Source: Auanema rhodensis (Eukaryota; Nematoda; Chromadorea; Rhabditida; Rhabditidae). Taken from it: a stretch of DNA of 64,000 nt. Location of the stretch: assembly GCA_964057225.1 (NCBI GenBank), contig OZ059897.1:9052001-9116000 (forward strand). The letters are read 5' to 3'. The notes beneath the pieces are model-generated. The model was not told the DNA's origin. It worked only from the letters and a program-made list of their open reading frames with translations, and did no database searches. Positions 11,479 through 24,800 of this stretch are shown here, one piece after another (position 1 is the first letter of the stretch; each line of letters starts with the position of its first letter). The position numbers and the translations under genes are program-made.

Positions 11479-13796
11479 TTAGGGCTTAACATCTAAATCC
11501 TTCAACATCTTTTGAACCTGAAAAAACAAAAAATTTCTTGGAATCTAGAGATTTGTTAGTATACCTCGTTCAACTTCTGAATATGTCGAATAAAGTGCTC
11601 TCCAACTCTTCTAGCAACCTTAGTATCAGCTATGCAGATCATTCCCTAAAACACATTTGCTTGTTATAAGCAATAATAATTTAGACTAACCCTATCGACG
11701 TAGAAGTCAATTTCAGTGTTGGGTTCATCATCTTCAGTAGCAGCGGCCAGGGGAACTTTACCTAACTCGTTTACAATCATCTGAAATATAAATATATATA
11801 TTATTCGCTATAGGCTCTTTCTTTAGTTTACTTTGTAGGCTAATAATTTGCCTAAGAAAGAATCATATTCAGAATCATCTACGTCCATGAAAGAGGCCAA
11901 TTTTTTGGCTGGTAAAGAAGTATATAACTTCAAATATCCTCTAAGAATGGGCAAAGCCATTTGAGATTGAATGCCTTCTAAGAAAGCTTGAGATTGGCGA
12001 AGAAGAGGTTCCTAAAAAACTCGAATAATTAATGTGGTTCGGATCTTATAGAGTACCTTTGAGAGATTAGTTCCCTCGTAAACAACAGTGGTTGGGCTCA
12101 AAAATTTAGGACAACTGAAAATCAGGTATATAAAGGAAGAAAGACATTAACGATTATACCCCATTTGGAAAATTTGCTTGAACTCATCAACATCTCCATT
12201 AGCCATACGACTCATACGATCGCCACTTCTTAAATAATCAATTATCAGTCGCGAAGTATTTTAGACACTTACTTCTCAGCAAGTTGAGAAGCAATAGATT
12301 CATCAATTCTCTGTGGTTGAACAGACAAACAGATAGCCAAAAGATGGAAAAGTTGATCCCAAGTCTTTCCAATCTAGGATAAAAAATGAAAAGCCTTATG
12401 GAAAAGCAATAAACTTACAACATCATATTGGAAGTTTTGCTTCTTGACTTGTTGAGTTTGAAGTGACTTAGTTCTTTGAATGAAAAGAAGGCAGTTAACA
12501 AACATCTTGGTAGCCTCGGCATAATTACGCATCATCATATGAGAGAATCCAATAAAGTAATGAAGAGTGACATAGCATGATGGCACTGTGTTGTACAAAG
12601 CCTAAAAAAATCATATGTGATATTTACCAAAAAATCTTAAGCACCTTAGGATCAAGTTCAACATGCTCTACGGTTTTCAAGGCTTGATGATAATCACCCA
12701 AAAGTACGTGAGTACGGAGAAGTCCAATTAAGGAGAAATATCCGAGCTTGAAGTACAATGCAGATTGACCAAATTGATCACAAACAGAGTCAGCATCACC
12801 TAATACATAAGAAGTTAAAATGAAAAATATTTAGTACTTACCTCCCTCCTTGATGATTTTCAATTGCTCAACAATTTGAGATTTGGAAAGAAGGGAATAA
12901 AGAATGTTCAAAACTGGATAAATATTCCATGCCTTAAAAAGAAAAATTAGGTTTCGAAAAGTTAAACGGAACAAACGTTTTGATTCTCCTCAATGTTCAT
13001 CAACTCGTCAATTTCATCGACAGAACGCTTGGTTGGGTTAGCCTTGTAGAGACAGAAGGATTGGAACTTAAGAAAAACAATTAAGTAAGTTCAAGATAAG
13101 TATTTACCTGATAAACAAATTCATCAATGATATCCCAAAGCCATACATTTGGGAGCGAAAGGGGAACAGGTTCTTTGCTCGACAACAACTCGGAGAATAA
13201 ATCCTTCAGAAATTAATATTAAAAAAAATAAAAAATTAAGAACCTGATAGTTCATGAAGGATTCATAACGATGAGTGAGAGATGGTCCACGTTGAGTGCG
13301 AGCATACAAGTGACGGTAATAAAGTTCCTTGTAAAGAATGATGAAAATTCTGTTGTCTAGAACTTCAAAATGCACAAAATTTTCGAAATAAAAGTTAAAC
13401 CTGTTCCAGTAATGTTCTCAACGGTGTGCTCATCAGGCCACATACGTTCCCGGAAGAATCTGAAGTACGACTGAAAAGCTACTCAAAGCAGAATTTTTAC
13501 CTTTCAGTGAGGTCAGGGAAAGCTTGCTCATAAAGGGTGTGGATTTCAGCAACATTTTCTTCTTCTACCATTTTGCTGAAGTATAACAAATAATCAACAA
13601 CTTCAGCTGGGAGTCCATCGTCATCAGCTAAAATAAGCAACAAATAAAAAAATTAATTTTGTTACAGAGAAAGAAAAGGAGAACGAACGTAATGCAGACT
13701 TAGTAACTCACTGTTAGCTCTTCGGCGTTCACGTTCATAAGCTAAATCCTTCTCTGGATCTCCAGTATGGGGCTCGTACTCAACACGACGGGACAT
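11479..13796 (-). CDS. eif-3.L: Eukaryotic translation initiation factor 3 subunit L
   Basis: A core subunit of the eIF3 scaffold on the 40S ribosome (PCI-domain family). Sixteen exons from the ATG at 13796: 13712-13796, 13501-13627, 13401-13459, 13244-13362, 13108-13203, 12977-13066, 12842-12932, 12645-12799, 12419-12601, 12273-12373, 12160-12228, 12057-12114, 11832-12011, 11691-11780, 11565-11645, 11479-11517. The sum is 1623 nt, 540 residues plus stop, close to animal eIF3L length. Family landmarks in order: VDYLLYFSKM, LTERFF, ILYKELYYRHLYA, GPSLTHRYESF, NVWLWDIIDEFVYQFQSF, RNYAEATKMFVN, LYTSLPAKKLASFMD, DTKVARRVGEHFIRHIQKLNE. All introns are short; the one at 13460-13500 is only 41 nt, and its upstream alternative acceptor breaks the LTERFF frame. 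A poly(A) signal (AATAAA on the minus strand) lies at 11363-11368. Confidence 0.96.
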
Positions 13797-14104
13797 TTTA
13801 CCTTAAATTTCGGAATATTCTATTACATTTAAATCACTTAAAAAATTAAAATCAACTGAATAATCGCAACTATTACATAATATGTGAAAAGAGACGTTTC
13901 ATTAGAAGTGTAAATCTCTCCTTGAAATGCGTATGCTTTTGGCCACAGTAAACCACTTTATGATAAAAATAAAATGTTATCCTTCAAATTGAGTTGAACA
14001 TCAAAAATGAACCCTTTATTGATTTTCTTTGCTTGATATTCTATAACATATGCTTTCTTGATATTCTATGACACATATTTTAAATATTTTTCTTCAATCC
14101 AGAA
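13797..14104. promoter_or_regulatory. Shared 308-bp divergent promoter of eIF3L and the USP gene
   Basis: The start codons of eIF3L (minus) and the USP25/28-like gene (plus) lie 308 bp apart with no exon between them. Both promoters must fit here. The USP start follows an acceptor-like TTCAATCCAG two bases before the ATG, which would suit trans-splicing and would push its transcription start further into the gap. No specific factor site was recognised. Confidence 0.6.
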
Positions 14105-17100
14105 ATGGCAGAAATTGAAGAAATTATGGATGGTCATACAATTTCTCCTGATGATCCTGGCACATTAATCAGAAACAATGATAAAGCTGTGGAGTTTTCT
14201 GAGGTTATTGTCATTTTAAAAACACCTTTTTAATTGAAAACTATTAGAAACCTGCCATTGAATTAACCGAGAAAGAAGACAGAATTCTAAGAATTGTTGA
14301 AATGATTGTAGGTTCTTCTTATCAGACAGCAACTATAGTTCGGTACCTAAAGGTTCGTTCACACAGCGTAGAAAGAACTCATTAAATTTTATTTTAAGAA
14401 AGTTACAAATTTAAATCGTTCTGATGATTTGATTGTTAGTGATGTAGTCAATTTATTGTTCGATTCTAATGCATCTGAAGATGATAAAAAACGATCCATA
14501 ACTCCCCACCCTGTATGTTGTTTTTTAATAATTAATTTTTTGATATTTTTAAATAATCAGGTACATGCAGTTCACGATCTTGGAACTCAAACAAAAGATG
14601 ATTCTGCATTAGCAATAATGGGTCCCCATAACAAAAGTATTTCCGATAAAGAACAAAGTGAATTACAGAAGTAATAAAATTCTTATAATCTTTTTATAAC
14701 TTTTAACTAATTTCAGAGCCATTGAAGAATCTTTGATCAGTTCAAGCGCTGAAAAAACTTTGATAACATCATATTTAGCTGCACTTCCAGAAAATCCTGA
14801 AGATATGGAAAGATTGAATAGCTTTCCCGTAAGTTATATGTTTATTATTTTATTTTTTTTTCATTAATTGTAGTGTGGAATTCATAATATTGGGCAGTCT
14901 TGCTGGTTCAGTGTTGTGGCTCAATTACTCTTTAGTATTCGTAAATATAGGAATCTTTTGTACGAACTAGCACCTATTCCAAATGATAATGACCCCGAGA
15001 CTAATGTATGTGGCATTTTAAATTTATTTCTCAATTTCATTTATTTAGAATTCGTTAGAAGTAAAATTTTTATTAGCTATTCGACTTCTGTTCGCATCTA
15101 TGGATAAAAGTAATAAGAAGTTTTTGAACCCTTATCAGACATTAGAAGTTGTAAATGAAATAAGTAAAAAGAAAGATGGAAGGGATGTTTTAAATTGTCA
15201 ACAGGTTCGACTATCTTTTTTTTTTGAGAGCATTCTTTTTCAAGGATGCTATGGAGATGCTACTTCGTTTAATAGATTGGATTGAAAGTGGTGCTTTTAA
15301 AATTCAAAAACAGAGAAATCTTAATACCACCATGGACATAGTTTGTCATGTCTATGTATTATTTGTTAAAATTACTTTTTTTCAGATTACTGAGAGAGAT
15401 GAAGAAAGTATGGAGGTTGAAATTTCAGCTTGCTCCCCAGCTTTATCTTCCAAGAACAACATGTCAGTTGATGATGTCTCTAAGAATGATGATATTATGG
15501 AAGCATCTTTCTCAGCTGCTCAGGATGAAGATGTTGTATTCAAAGTTCCAACTATTGAATCTAGAGTTCAACGTACTGTTTTAATTTTCCACATCTTTAT
15601 AATGTTTGACATTTACAGCTTTAACATTACCCGATGATCATCCTATCAAAAATATTTTCTTAGAAAAATATGTCCAGCGACAACGCTCAGGTTCACTTAT
15701 ATTATTATTTATTATTATTATTTTGTTTATTTTAAAGAAAATGGCTATAACATCGTAGGAAAAGATGTGTCAGTTTTACATCTTCTGAATATCCGTTATG
15801 ATAATCTACATGATGCATTTGAGGATGGTTGTTTCCAAAGTTCAATTGAGGTATAATATTTGAAAAAGCAATGATTTCTTTAATTCTTGGTTTAGACTTG
15901 GATTGAATCGGCACCTAAAGTTATGATTTTCTCTCTGAACCGGTTTCATTACGATAAAGTAGGAGGTTCAACGAAAGTTCACAAACCATTCAAGTTCCCG
16001 GAAAACTTCTTTATAGATAGATATCTCTTGAGGTACAAAATCTAAAAATTGAATTTTCTTTTAAAATTTTCTGATGTATTTTCATTTAGTAATGCTGATG
16101 AAATCAAAATTATCCGAGAAGAATTAGAAGGATTGAGATATTCTCTAGCTGTAGTGCGTTCCGAGATTGAAGGGTAATCACTACTCTTTATTCAATTCTG
16201 GCAATTATTCTTTCAATTTCAGATTAGAGAAATTTCCTCTTAATGCTGATGGAGAAACATGCAAGCTTGCTACCGTACTGAATACAACTTTGTCTTTCCT
16301 TTCCGGCAATGCTGAAGTCCCTACATGTAAAAACGTTCAGGAGCCTGATCAACCCATTCCCCAACTTGCTAAAAGTTTGTCTTTGAAATTTTGATTATAT
16401 ATGATTTCTTGTAGAACTGCCACAACCAGCTGAAGTTTCTAATCTTGAACAAACTCTTGCTAATTTACGTAAAATACATGACGATATTCTTGCAAAGGAA
16501 ATTGGTATTTGACTCCTTTCCTTCAGTCTTTAGTAATTATTGATTTCTTAGATTTAAATAAAAGAGCTGAAGATCTACATAACCAAACCCAGTCTATTTT
16601 CAATAAGCCAGAACTTATGAAACATGGTTATCAACTCCATGCTATTGTTATTCATGAAGGAGAAGCTAATATGGGCCACTACTGGATATATGTCAGAGGT
16701 TTGAATTACTGTAAAATTGTTCAAAAATTTCAAATTTAGGCGAGAATGGATTATGGCAGAAAATGAACGATCGTAATGTTGAAGTTGCAACTTGGGCTCA
16801 AATAGAGAAAGATGCTTTCGGAATTGAACTACCAAACACATCAGCATATGGTTTAGTTTACTTGGCAGAAGGAAGTGAATTGCAATCAGGTATATGCGAT
16901 CCATTTGAAAAGAAAAACATTTCAAATTATTTAAGAAATATCGGAATTACCTGCTGATTTGGCCGCCATAGTTGAGCAAGATAATACTGAGTTAGAAAAT
17001 GATATCAAACGGTATAAGATGAATCGCCCAGCTATGATGCCTAATTCTCCTCATATTAACATGGATTTTGAAGGGGTAAATTATATATTTTCAATATATT

Positions 17101-18924
17101 TCTCATTATTTTACTTTCTTAAGAACATCAATGATTCTTCCTCTTTATATCTTCCTTTATCTTCAAATCTTATGAACTTATATACAAGCGATGAACGAGA
17201 TACTCTCAACAAAAAGGTTTCTTAAGCTTCTCTGTGTTCTGATTTACATTACTAATAATTTAGGTTGATCAACTACGTTTCTTCTTGAGTAAAGTATATA
17301 ATCAAGATTTCTCTTTTGAATCTGCCACCAGAAACTCTGTTGATGCCTTATATACAACATCGGGGACTTGTATGATAAATGCGTAAGATGTGCAGAATTT
17401 GAACTTTTTAATACATTATTTTACAGGCTGCTTCCTGCCTTAGTTGATGTTCCACAAGAGATGAAGAATATTATAATTTCGGAGATGTCACCAGAAAAAT
17501 GCCAAAGGATATATGAAAATGTATTTGATTCAAATTTGAAGTTTACATATTTCTCTACTTTCAGTACATAACTGAATGGTTTAATCAACAAAATAATCTT
17601 GCTACTCGGGATAGTCGAGCTAATGTACTTAACTTCTGGAAAGCGACTGGAGCTGGAATGCATGGGAAAGTTCATCGATATATTTTAGTGCTTTCTTTGG
17701 CACGTTCAGGATTACCGTAAGTATTTCAATGAGAAAGACATATTCATTGCTGTGTTCAGAGAATTTTCGTCAATTGCTCAGAGGGAAATTCGAGATTTTG
17801 AGCAAGATCGACTCCACAATGATGTCACATTAACTGCACAGGTTTGATAAGTTATTGGTTGTTAAATTATAATTTTGAAAATTAAAGCTTCACATGTGCT
17901 TATACGAGATTGTGCGCGTTATGTGGGCATGTGCTCTCGAATGTTTAAAATTCTTGTCTAATCCAGATAAGCCGAATGTAGAATGGTATGATTCATGCGA
18001 TTCTTAGAATCATATTTATGACGTTTTTTTCAGTTATAATGATTTTGTTAGTGAATGGTGCAAAAATTTGAAAGATGCTGTCTTTGTATATCATATGTAT
18101 AATTTTGCTTTAAAGGAATTGAAGGATGTTGTGGTAAATAGGCTTAGTTTCATCCCAACTTAGTATCTGATGTTTCAGAAAGTTGATCAATGGAAATGGG
18201 AATGTGAATATATGTTACCGCCTTTATATACAATCAAAGGCCTAGTATTAATACCGTTTCTGGTTTGTTGATTCGTTCCAATTATTTGTTATCTTTTTGT
18301 TTTTTTTAGAATATTTTCACATTCCTTGTTTATACAATTTCACAACGAGGCGTTCAAAATTCAGAACTTCAGAATCTTATTGAACCCCAATGCTGCTTAA
18401 TTAACTCCGCCATATTAGTAATTAAAAATTTAGCTTCAACTGAGAGTAAGAATAATATTGACAAGAATTTCCCTTGTACACAAGTAAGTTTATATAATTT
18501 CAAGTTTTAAGTTTCTTGTTCATGTTTCCAGGTACTTAAAAGGATGACTGATATTTTAGATAATTTATTACGTTGCAATCCTGGCACAGAATACCGTACT
18601 CACGTAGTTATAGTTTGTTATTTTTTGTTTATAATAATAAACTGTATTTTTACTAGGATTTAAAAAGAATAATAGCTGCAGCTTTAATTGAAGATAGTGT
18701 CCCTGAGCTACATATGCGAGTAAATTGGTCAAATATAATGGAGGATATAGGAGCGGTAAGCTCTCTTTCATCATATTATGGCAGCAACAAAAAAAATTTA
18801 GGTTAACGAGCATTCTATCAAAGCGGAAATAAATTCAGAAGAAAACGCTATGGTTCGGTACAAAACTATGCTAGACACAACGGAGTCAATCACAGGACAT
18901 GCTTTTGAAATCGTGCCAAGTTGA
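14105..18924 (+). CDS. Ubiquitin carboxyl-terminal hydrolase, USP25/USP28 type
   Basis: Cysteine protease predicted to remove ubiquitin from substrates. Thirty exons give 3486 nt, 1161 residues plus stop. Exon starts include 14105, 14248, 14399, 14561, 14717, 14874, 15049, 15245, 15386, 15619, 15738, 15896, 16090, 16223, 16415, 16552, 16740, 16936, 17124, 17264, 17427, 17565, 17760, 17888, 18034, 18179, 18310, 18532, 18657 and 18802. The Cys box is CGIHNIGQSCWFSVVAQ (nucleophile Cys 190), with the conserved QQDAMEML 90 residues on. The His box is EGEANMGHYWIYV (His 629), followed by WQKMND and NTSAYGLVYL. A roughly 100-residue insert separates the two boxes, as in USP25/28. The helical C-terminal region (from about residue 690) fits the long tail of that pair. 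The N-terminus could hold the UBA-like element of the family (IVEMIVGSSYQTATIVRYL). Length matches human USP25/28 (about 1050-1080). Confidence 0.92.
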
Positions 18925-19408
18925 ACAAAGTTTTGAACGTTTTCAAGATTTTTGAAAATAATTCGGGTGCTTTATATAATACGTGGTATATTTCAAATTT
19001 TTTTCATAACCCTTTTCATATTTTCGTGTGTCTTTAGACCGGTAATTTGAATTAAAATAATGCTTTATCAATATTCTGTGAATATCTTTACTTCTATAGG
19101 CTTTTCTTTCTTTTTAAAATCATAACAACATTGCTGGTTAGATAATATTTTTCGGTATATTTGTACTGATTTGTAGATTAATTTAATTATACATTAGTTA
19201 TTATTTTGTATAATCCTTCGGTGTGCTGTCTCTCGGTTACGGATATGTAGTTTTAATAACAAATATTTATGCAAAACTATGTACATAACTCGTTATATTC
19301 ATAGAGTAATCATATTTCTTTCATGTATTACCAAAGATCATTTACTTAATAAAAAGAAAAAAAAACAAGAATTTGCTTCTGTATACTGCTCTTTTCTGAA
19401 TTCGTTAA

Positions 19409-21821
19409 TCAATTTAATGATTTATCTTGTGTAATCTGAATTGAATGTGTTTGCGCATATATCCCATTCATTGACCCGGATAACTAAAAAGAAGATGAAG
19501 TTTATGAAATCACTAAGTTTTTCTAAGCAGTGACTGCCAATAGTTTTTAAGCTTACCGGGTCTCCAATGTTTATTCGAGTTTGCATTCGGGGCCTCTCGT
19601 CTGATACATGTATAATATTCTTGTCATCACTGTAGAATGACTGAAAAGAAAGATAAAACATTATTTGAAACGGATTATAAAGCAATGAATCAACCTCATA
19701 ACACGGGTATGCTGTTTTATCATTTTGATTTCCATTAAATGTTTTTTTTATATTATCACTCGTTATCTAGAAAATAGTGAATTAGAATGTTTTAAATGGT
19801 GATTCAAATAGGGACATACCCAATTCATGGTTGCATTAGGTGGTGGTGCAGATTCGTTATTTTTCATTTTTGAAGTTCTAACGGGGGCTACGGGATATAC
19901 CGTGTCTTCGATAACTGGCTTAGCGGGTAGCGGAGGCTTAACTACTTCTGGAACTGCCTGCGGTTTTGCCTCTTCCGATGAAGCAGAAGATGAACATGAT
20001 GAGTATAGGGAACTGGGTCTTTGTTCATAAAGCTGAAAAAAGAATTATGATTATGATGAATATCAAAATTAAACTAACATTTCTATATGGTGGTAAACTT
20101 CTCATATTTGCTACTGTTGGAGCAACATCATATACGACATTTTGCTTTTTTTCTTTTTTATCTCTGAATAGTTCCGGAAATGAGAATTTGTCTCTCCATA
20201 AGCCACGTGGCTTAAATACATCATAAATTTCTGTAGGACCTCCATCTTGATTATTCTTATTTTTTACTGGATTATTTTCATCCATAAATCTAATAAGAAT
20301 TTATTAGTTAAACGAATGAAAATGATAGAATTTGAAAGTTACCTTCTAATTGAACTTTCTTGTTTTGCAGGATATGAACCATTCTTCTTCATTCGTTTTC
20401 GGATCGAATTTCTAATGTCTCGCATAGCCTTAAGATATATGAATATGAAGAAGCTAAATATGATATTCAACAGTTATTTCTTATTGTATGCTTTAGATGC
20501 ATCTTTTGTTGTGATGTTTAGTTGAAATAAGTAATCAAAATAACACAAGACCAGAATATTTGGCTGTTCTCAGTGAAAAGTTCATGTAATTTCAAGAAAC
20601 TTCTATGTTTTGCAATTCAATTTAGAACTATCATGTCACTCACATTGTCTGTATCAACTGAAGCTACTGAGAATATGTTGGATATTTTCCATAAATTGAC
20701 ATATTCACTTTTTTTTGCATCAACAGCTTTCTTCAAGTGTCTACTTGTCTTCAGATGGCATTTCCCAATTTCTTCTAGTTTTTTGGCCGGAAGATCTAAT
20801 CTGAAAAGTACTTTTTGTGAAAATCAAAGTTCTTTGATATAAAGAAAAGAAGAAATTAAATGAAGAGAAAGATAGGAAGAAATAGGATAGAGACGGTGTT
20901 TTGGAGGATAAATGGAACGTCCATGTTAGTTCTTTTTCAATTCATTCTCAAAATGTCGTGACCTTGTTCATTCGTTTTGTTTCAATTTTCGAAGTTTGTT
21001 AACCTGATCAGGGATATAATCACATTTATCCATCTATTTTTACTTATCAGCTGACCTTAATTATGTGTTTGAAGAAGTAAAATTTCCTATTTTTTTTAAT
21101 AAAAATTTCATTTGGAACATAATGTGTAAGTTCAAGGAATGAAGATGACATATAGAAGCAGAAATATGAAGAAGATAAGAAAAAGAAAACATGTTTGAAG
21201 TGATTTCATTAATTTTGAATTTTTTTTTGCAGAAAAAGCTAATTTGATTTCAATGACATAAGCGGATGACGAATATGGATGATGAGAACATGAATCATGT
21301 GGTTTTAGCTTAATATGTTTATCGAAAAATAATTTTTTGTTATGATTTTTCTATTGAAAATATTGAATTTCACAAGATATTTCAATGTTATTTTTGGAAT
21401 TATTCATATAATTTGAACATAAAAGTATTCGATTTAGCAAGAATTGATCTTATCTTATCAAAAAGATGAATCAAACAGCTTGAAGTTTGTATAATGATTA
21501 CTCTTAATGGTATGCATAGTGGAAAAGTGGACAGAGTAATGACACACATTTTGAAAAAAAACTTATTTTCTTACCTTGAATTATAAAAACATTCGACAAT
21601 ACTTAAGATTTCTCTAGCATATCGCTCTTCAACATTCGCTCTGAAATTCAATTATTTTCAAAATACAAATAATGAAAGTGGTATATACTGAAAGAAAAAG
21701 AATGTGAAATATGGTTTAATGAGTGTAGAAAAGTGTTGAAAATATAGCTTTTGTGGTTGATTGTCTTAAAAACTTACAGACGATGAGCGAACTCGTTTAA
21801 AGGGTAATCTTCTCTTCCCAT
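19409..21821 (-). CDS. Adaptor/docking-like protein with YDVxP and PPLPAKP motifs (function unknown)
   Basis: Nine exons: 21778-21821, 21575-21640, 20644-20800, 20343-20428, 20079-20289, 19820-20032, 19695-19766, 19557-19640, 19409-19483. They sum to 1008 nt, 335 residues. The ATG at 21821 is preceded by an in-frame TGA and by an acceptor-like TTTCAG. The N-terminal 90 residues are charged and helical (for example HLKKAVDAKKSEYVNLWK), vaguely like the start of an F-BAR/BAR domain, but too short and without a match I trust. The middle carries Tyr motifs YDVF (140), YDVAP (171) and YPVAP (234), resembling Crk/Nck SH2 docking sites of the p130Cas kind, and PPLPAKP (221-227), a likely SH3 ligand. 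A serine run (199-207) follows one Tyr. The splice model is self-consistent; the adaptor role is inference from motifs only. Confidence 0.6.
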
Positions 21822-24800
21822 CTGCTCTTGCTTTCAATGCCAATACTAATTGTTATCTATTGTTCGAGTGAGAACTATAATATCTGAAAGAGAAATACGA
21901 TTTCATTATATGAATGTGAAATTATAAGGATGTTTAAACAAACATATATTGAAAAAAATGATAAAAAATGCCATAAAAATGTGTGTTATTCAAGAATTTA
22001 ATAGAATTTTTTTTGTTAACAGTTGATGTGAGAAGATTTATACGAATCTGCTGTGAAGTCTTAAGTGTAGTTCAGACCCAAAAACATACCCACGGGTACT
22101 ACGATGAAAAGAAGATGAGGTGAAAGGACAGAAAGTGACTGATAAAGATGGTATCGAATGGTAGAGGTAAGACGGGAAAGACTATATTAAAAGAAGGAAT
22201 GAACATAGTGTGGGAAGGAATGAAAGATTGCCTGTAAGTGGATTGTATTCAAAGAGAGAGCGTATGAGGAATAGGAGAGAAATATAGAGAGATAAAAAGA
22301 GTGATAGGAATATAGAGGGAAAGAGACAAAGAGGAGGAGGAAATGTTGAGAAACTGACAGAGTAAAAGAAATCAAGAGGTAAATAAGGAGGAAAATGATG
22401 AAGAATTCGAGGGAGAACGAGGATGTGTATATGTGGGACGAAGAAAATGAAAGAGAGAGAGAGAGAGAGAAGGCGCAAGTAAAAAAAGATGACAAAGCTT
22501 GGAAACAGCTTTCCGTTCTGAAAAATGGTGATTAAAAACGTGTGAGAAACTGGACAAGTAAATTTGTCCTCCAACCATCTCCTCAAAGGTTTCAGACGCA
22601 CAGACAATTGCTTTATAGAATTTATCATTAAGAGGATATGATGTATAGTTCAATCAAACGATTAGACAAGTGAGTATGAAGGATTCAGAATGCTGATGTG
22701 ATATCTATTCTGTTGTGCGTCTATATGGGGCAAGTAACTGGAAAACGAAAATGGAATTCACGTCAATTCAAAGACATAATCAAATAACAGTTAGCCTTCT
22801 TCTATGTCTTCTTTAGTTTTATTCGACACTGTTCTTTTCGGATTCTTCTAAGGAAAAAAAGAACAACGACTGTGTGTGGTGGTCACCTTGTAGGACAGAC
22901 GAAGGAGACTTCGTTAAGTAGGCGTATGACATCAATGCTGATACAACATGCGTCATTAGAATCATGTTTCGAACATGATTATAAATTCAGTTATGCAAAA
23001 ATAACGTATATAATACAACAATTAATGAAAAATGAAATGAGGAAAATCAGATAATCTTGGAATTGATTCAAGGAGAAGAAGAAATAGAAGGAGAAGGAGA
23101 AGGAGAAGAAGACAAACATCAAGACAACACTCTGATATCCGATTCTCACATTTTCACTTCTTCATTAGAGCTAAAAGCATATAACTCATGTTAAACTGAT
23201 TTTCTAGCTACATTCTTTGCATCACTTTGCAAAACTCTTGAGCTATTCTCACATTTTGTTTCTAAAAAAAGACAATTTTGCGTTGTTCCAGAAAATGAAT
23301 AGTTGAGACAGACATGCTGCAAGCTTTATGTTGAATTGAAGTGTCCATTGTTTCATTTCATTGTTTGATATAAATATTTCAAATGAAGATAACCGTTTTC
23401 TCTGCAATTATCTTTTGGCTCCTTTCTTTCATTTTATCTTTTTTCTTAGCAATTGAAATTTTTTTTGCACTTCGATCGTAGTCATTGTCTTTAAACTTTG
23501 TATCTTACTTAAATTGTACATTACTGATTAAAAGGGTTTTAAAAATTTCAAAAATCAGGTGATTTTACAAGTCAAATACAGCAAAAATCATTTATTAGGT
23601 GATAAAATGGTTCTTGAATCAAATTTAAGAACCGGAAATCAGTATTTAAGCTTATACTATTACTTTTAATAGCTTGTATGTGACGATGTGTGAATGTGTA
23701 TGAAGTTCAAACTATATGTTTATAAATTTTCGTTTTATTGTTTGAATGATGAATCGTACAAAATAAAACTTAAAACCTCAAGTTTTTAAGTTTCTATTTT
23801 GATTGACAGTATATTTATAAAATATTTTTCATAAAATTATTAGATAACTATGTATGGAATGCGAAAGAAAAATTACTAAAAATAATTTGAAATAATGAAC
23901 ATAAGAAGAGAAAAATGTGATCAAAAAATCAGATTAGGTGTCACATTTTATGATTTAAGTTCACATGTATTTTATTTTTATATCAATAAATTCAAATTAT
24001 GAAAATTGAGAATTTAACTTTGATAAGATTTTTAAAAAAATTCAATTAAATAGAACCGAGGTTGTAAATAAGTGACATACCAATGTATTGTTTTACACCC
24101 TTTTTATATAAATTAAAAACAAAAAAGAAATAAGAAATATGTAAATTATATAAGAAAATGTTCTTTTTTCTTTTGAAATTTCTATAAAAAAATTATTTTT
24201 TCAGCATATTAAACATAATTTTTGAAGAAATTTCCTCGTTTTCTCTGAAAATTTCATAAACATGCTGTGATATTAACATTTTTATATTTATATTTATATA
24301 AATAATCTTCATATTAATAAATAAATAAAATAATTAATTGCTGAGGAATGTTTTTGAGTGGTTTGTAATCAAATGTTCGAAGTTTTTATCTCAAACCAAC
24401 CTTCTATCATGGGAAAAATGCTGAATAGTATGTCTGTACGAAATCTGGGAATGTACTGTTTGTGCTGGAGCATGGTTTACTTACTTACTTACTTACTTAT
24501 TCATTTATTTTGCTCATTTTATGAAATAATGAACAAAATTGATAATTTTAATCAATAAATACACGTAAAAAAGAATTTATTTTGAAAAATATATGGAGTC
24601 TAAGCATAATCTGACATTAAACAACCTTTAAAAGCGATAGTCTGCGATGATTCGCACACATACTTTCAACCTTGCCTTCAACCTGTCACCTAACTTGACC
24701 TTTTAACGTTTTGCAGCTTCATTTATAGATCTATTTAAAACTATTTTAATACATTGAGAGAGAAAATAAACTTAACCACTAAAAACATATGAAATTTTAT

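Noticed and set aside
22182-22653. Overlapping minus-strand ORFs, including a frame with NYTSYPLNDKFYKAIVCASE
   Set aside because: Most of it is a GA-tract translation. The protein-like part begins with TTG, not ATG, lacks a good donor and does not join the adaptor gene downstream.
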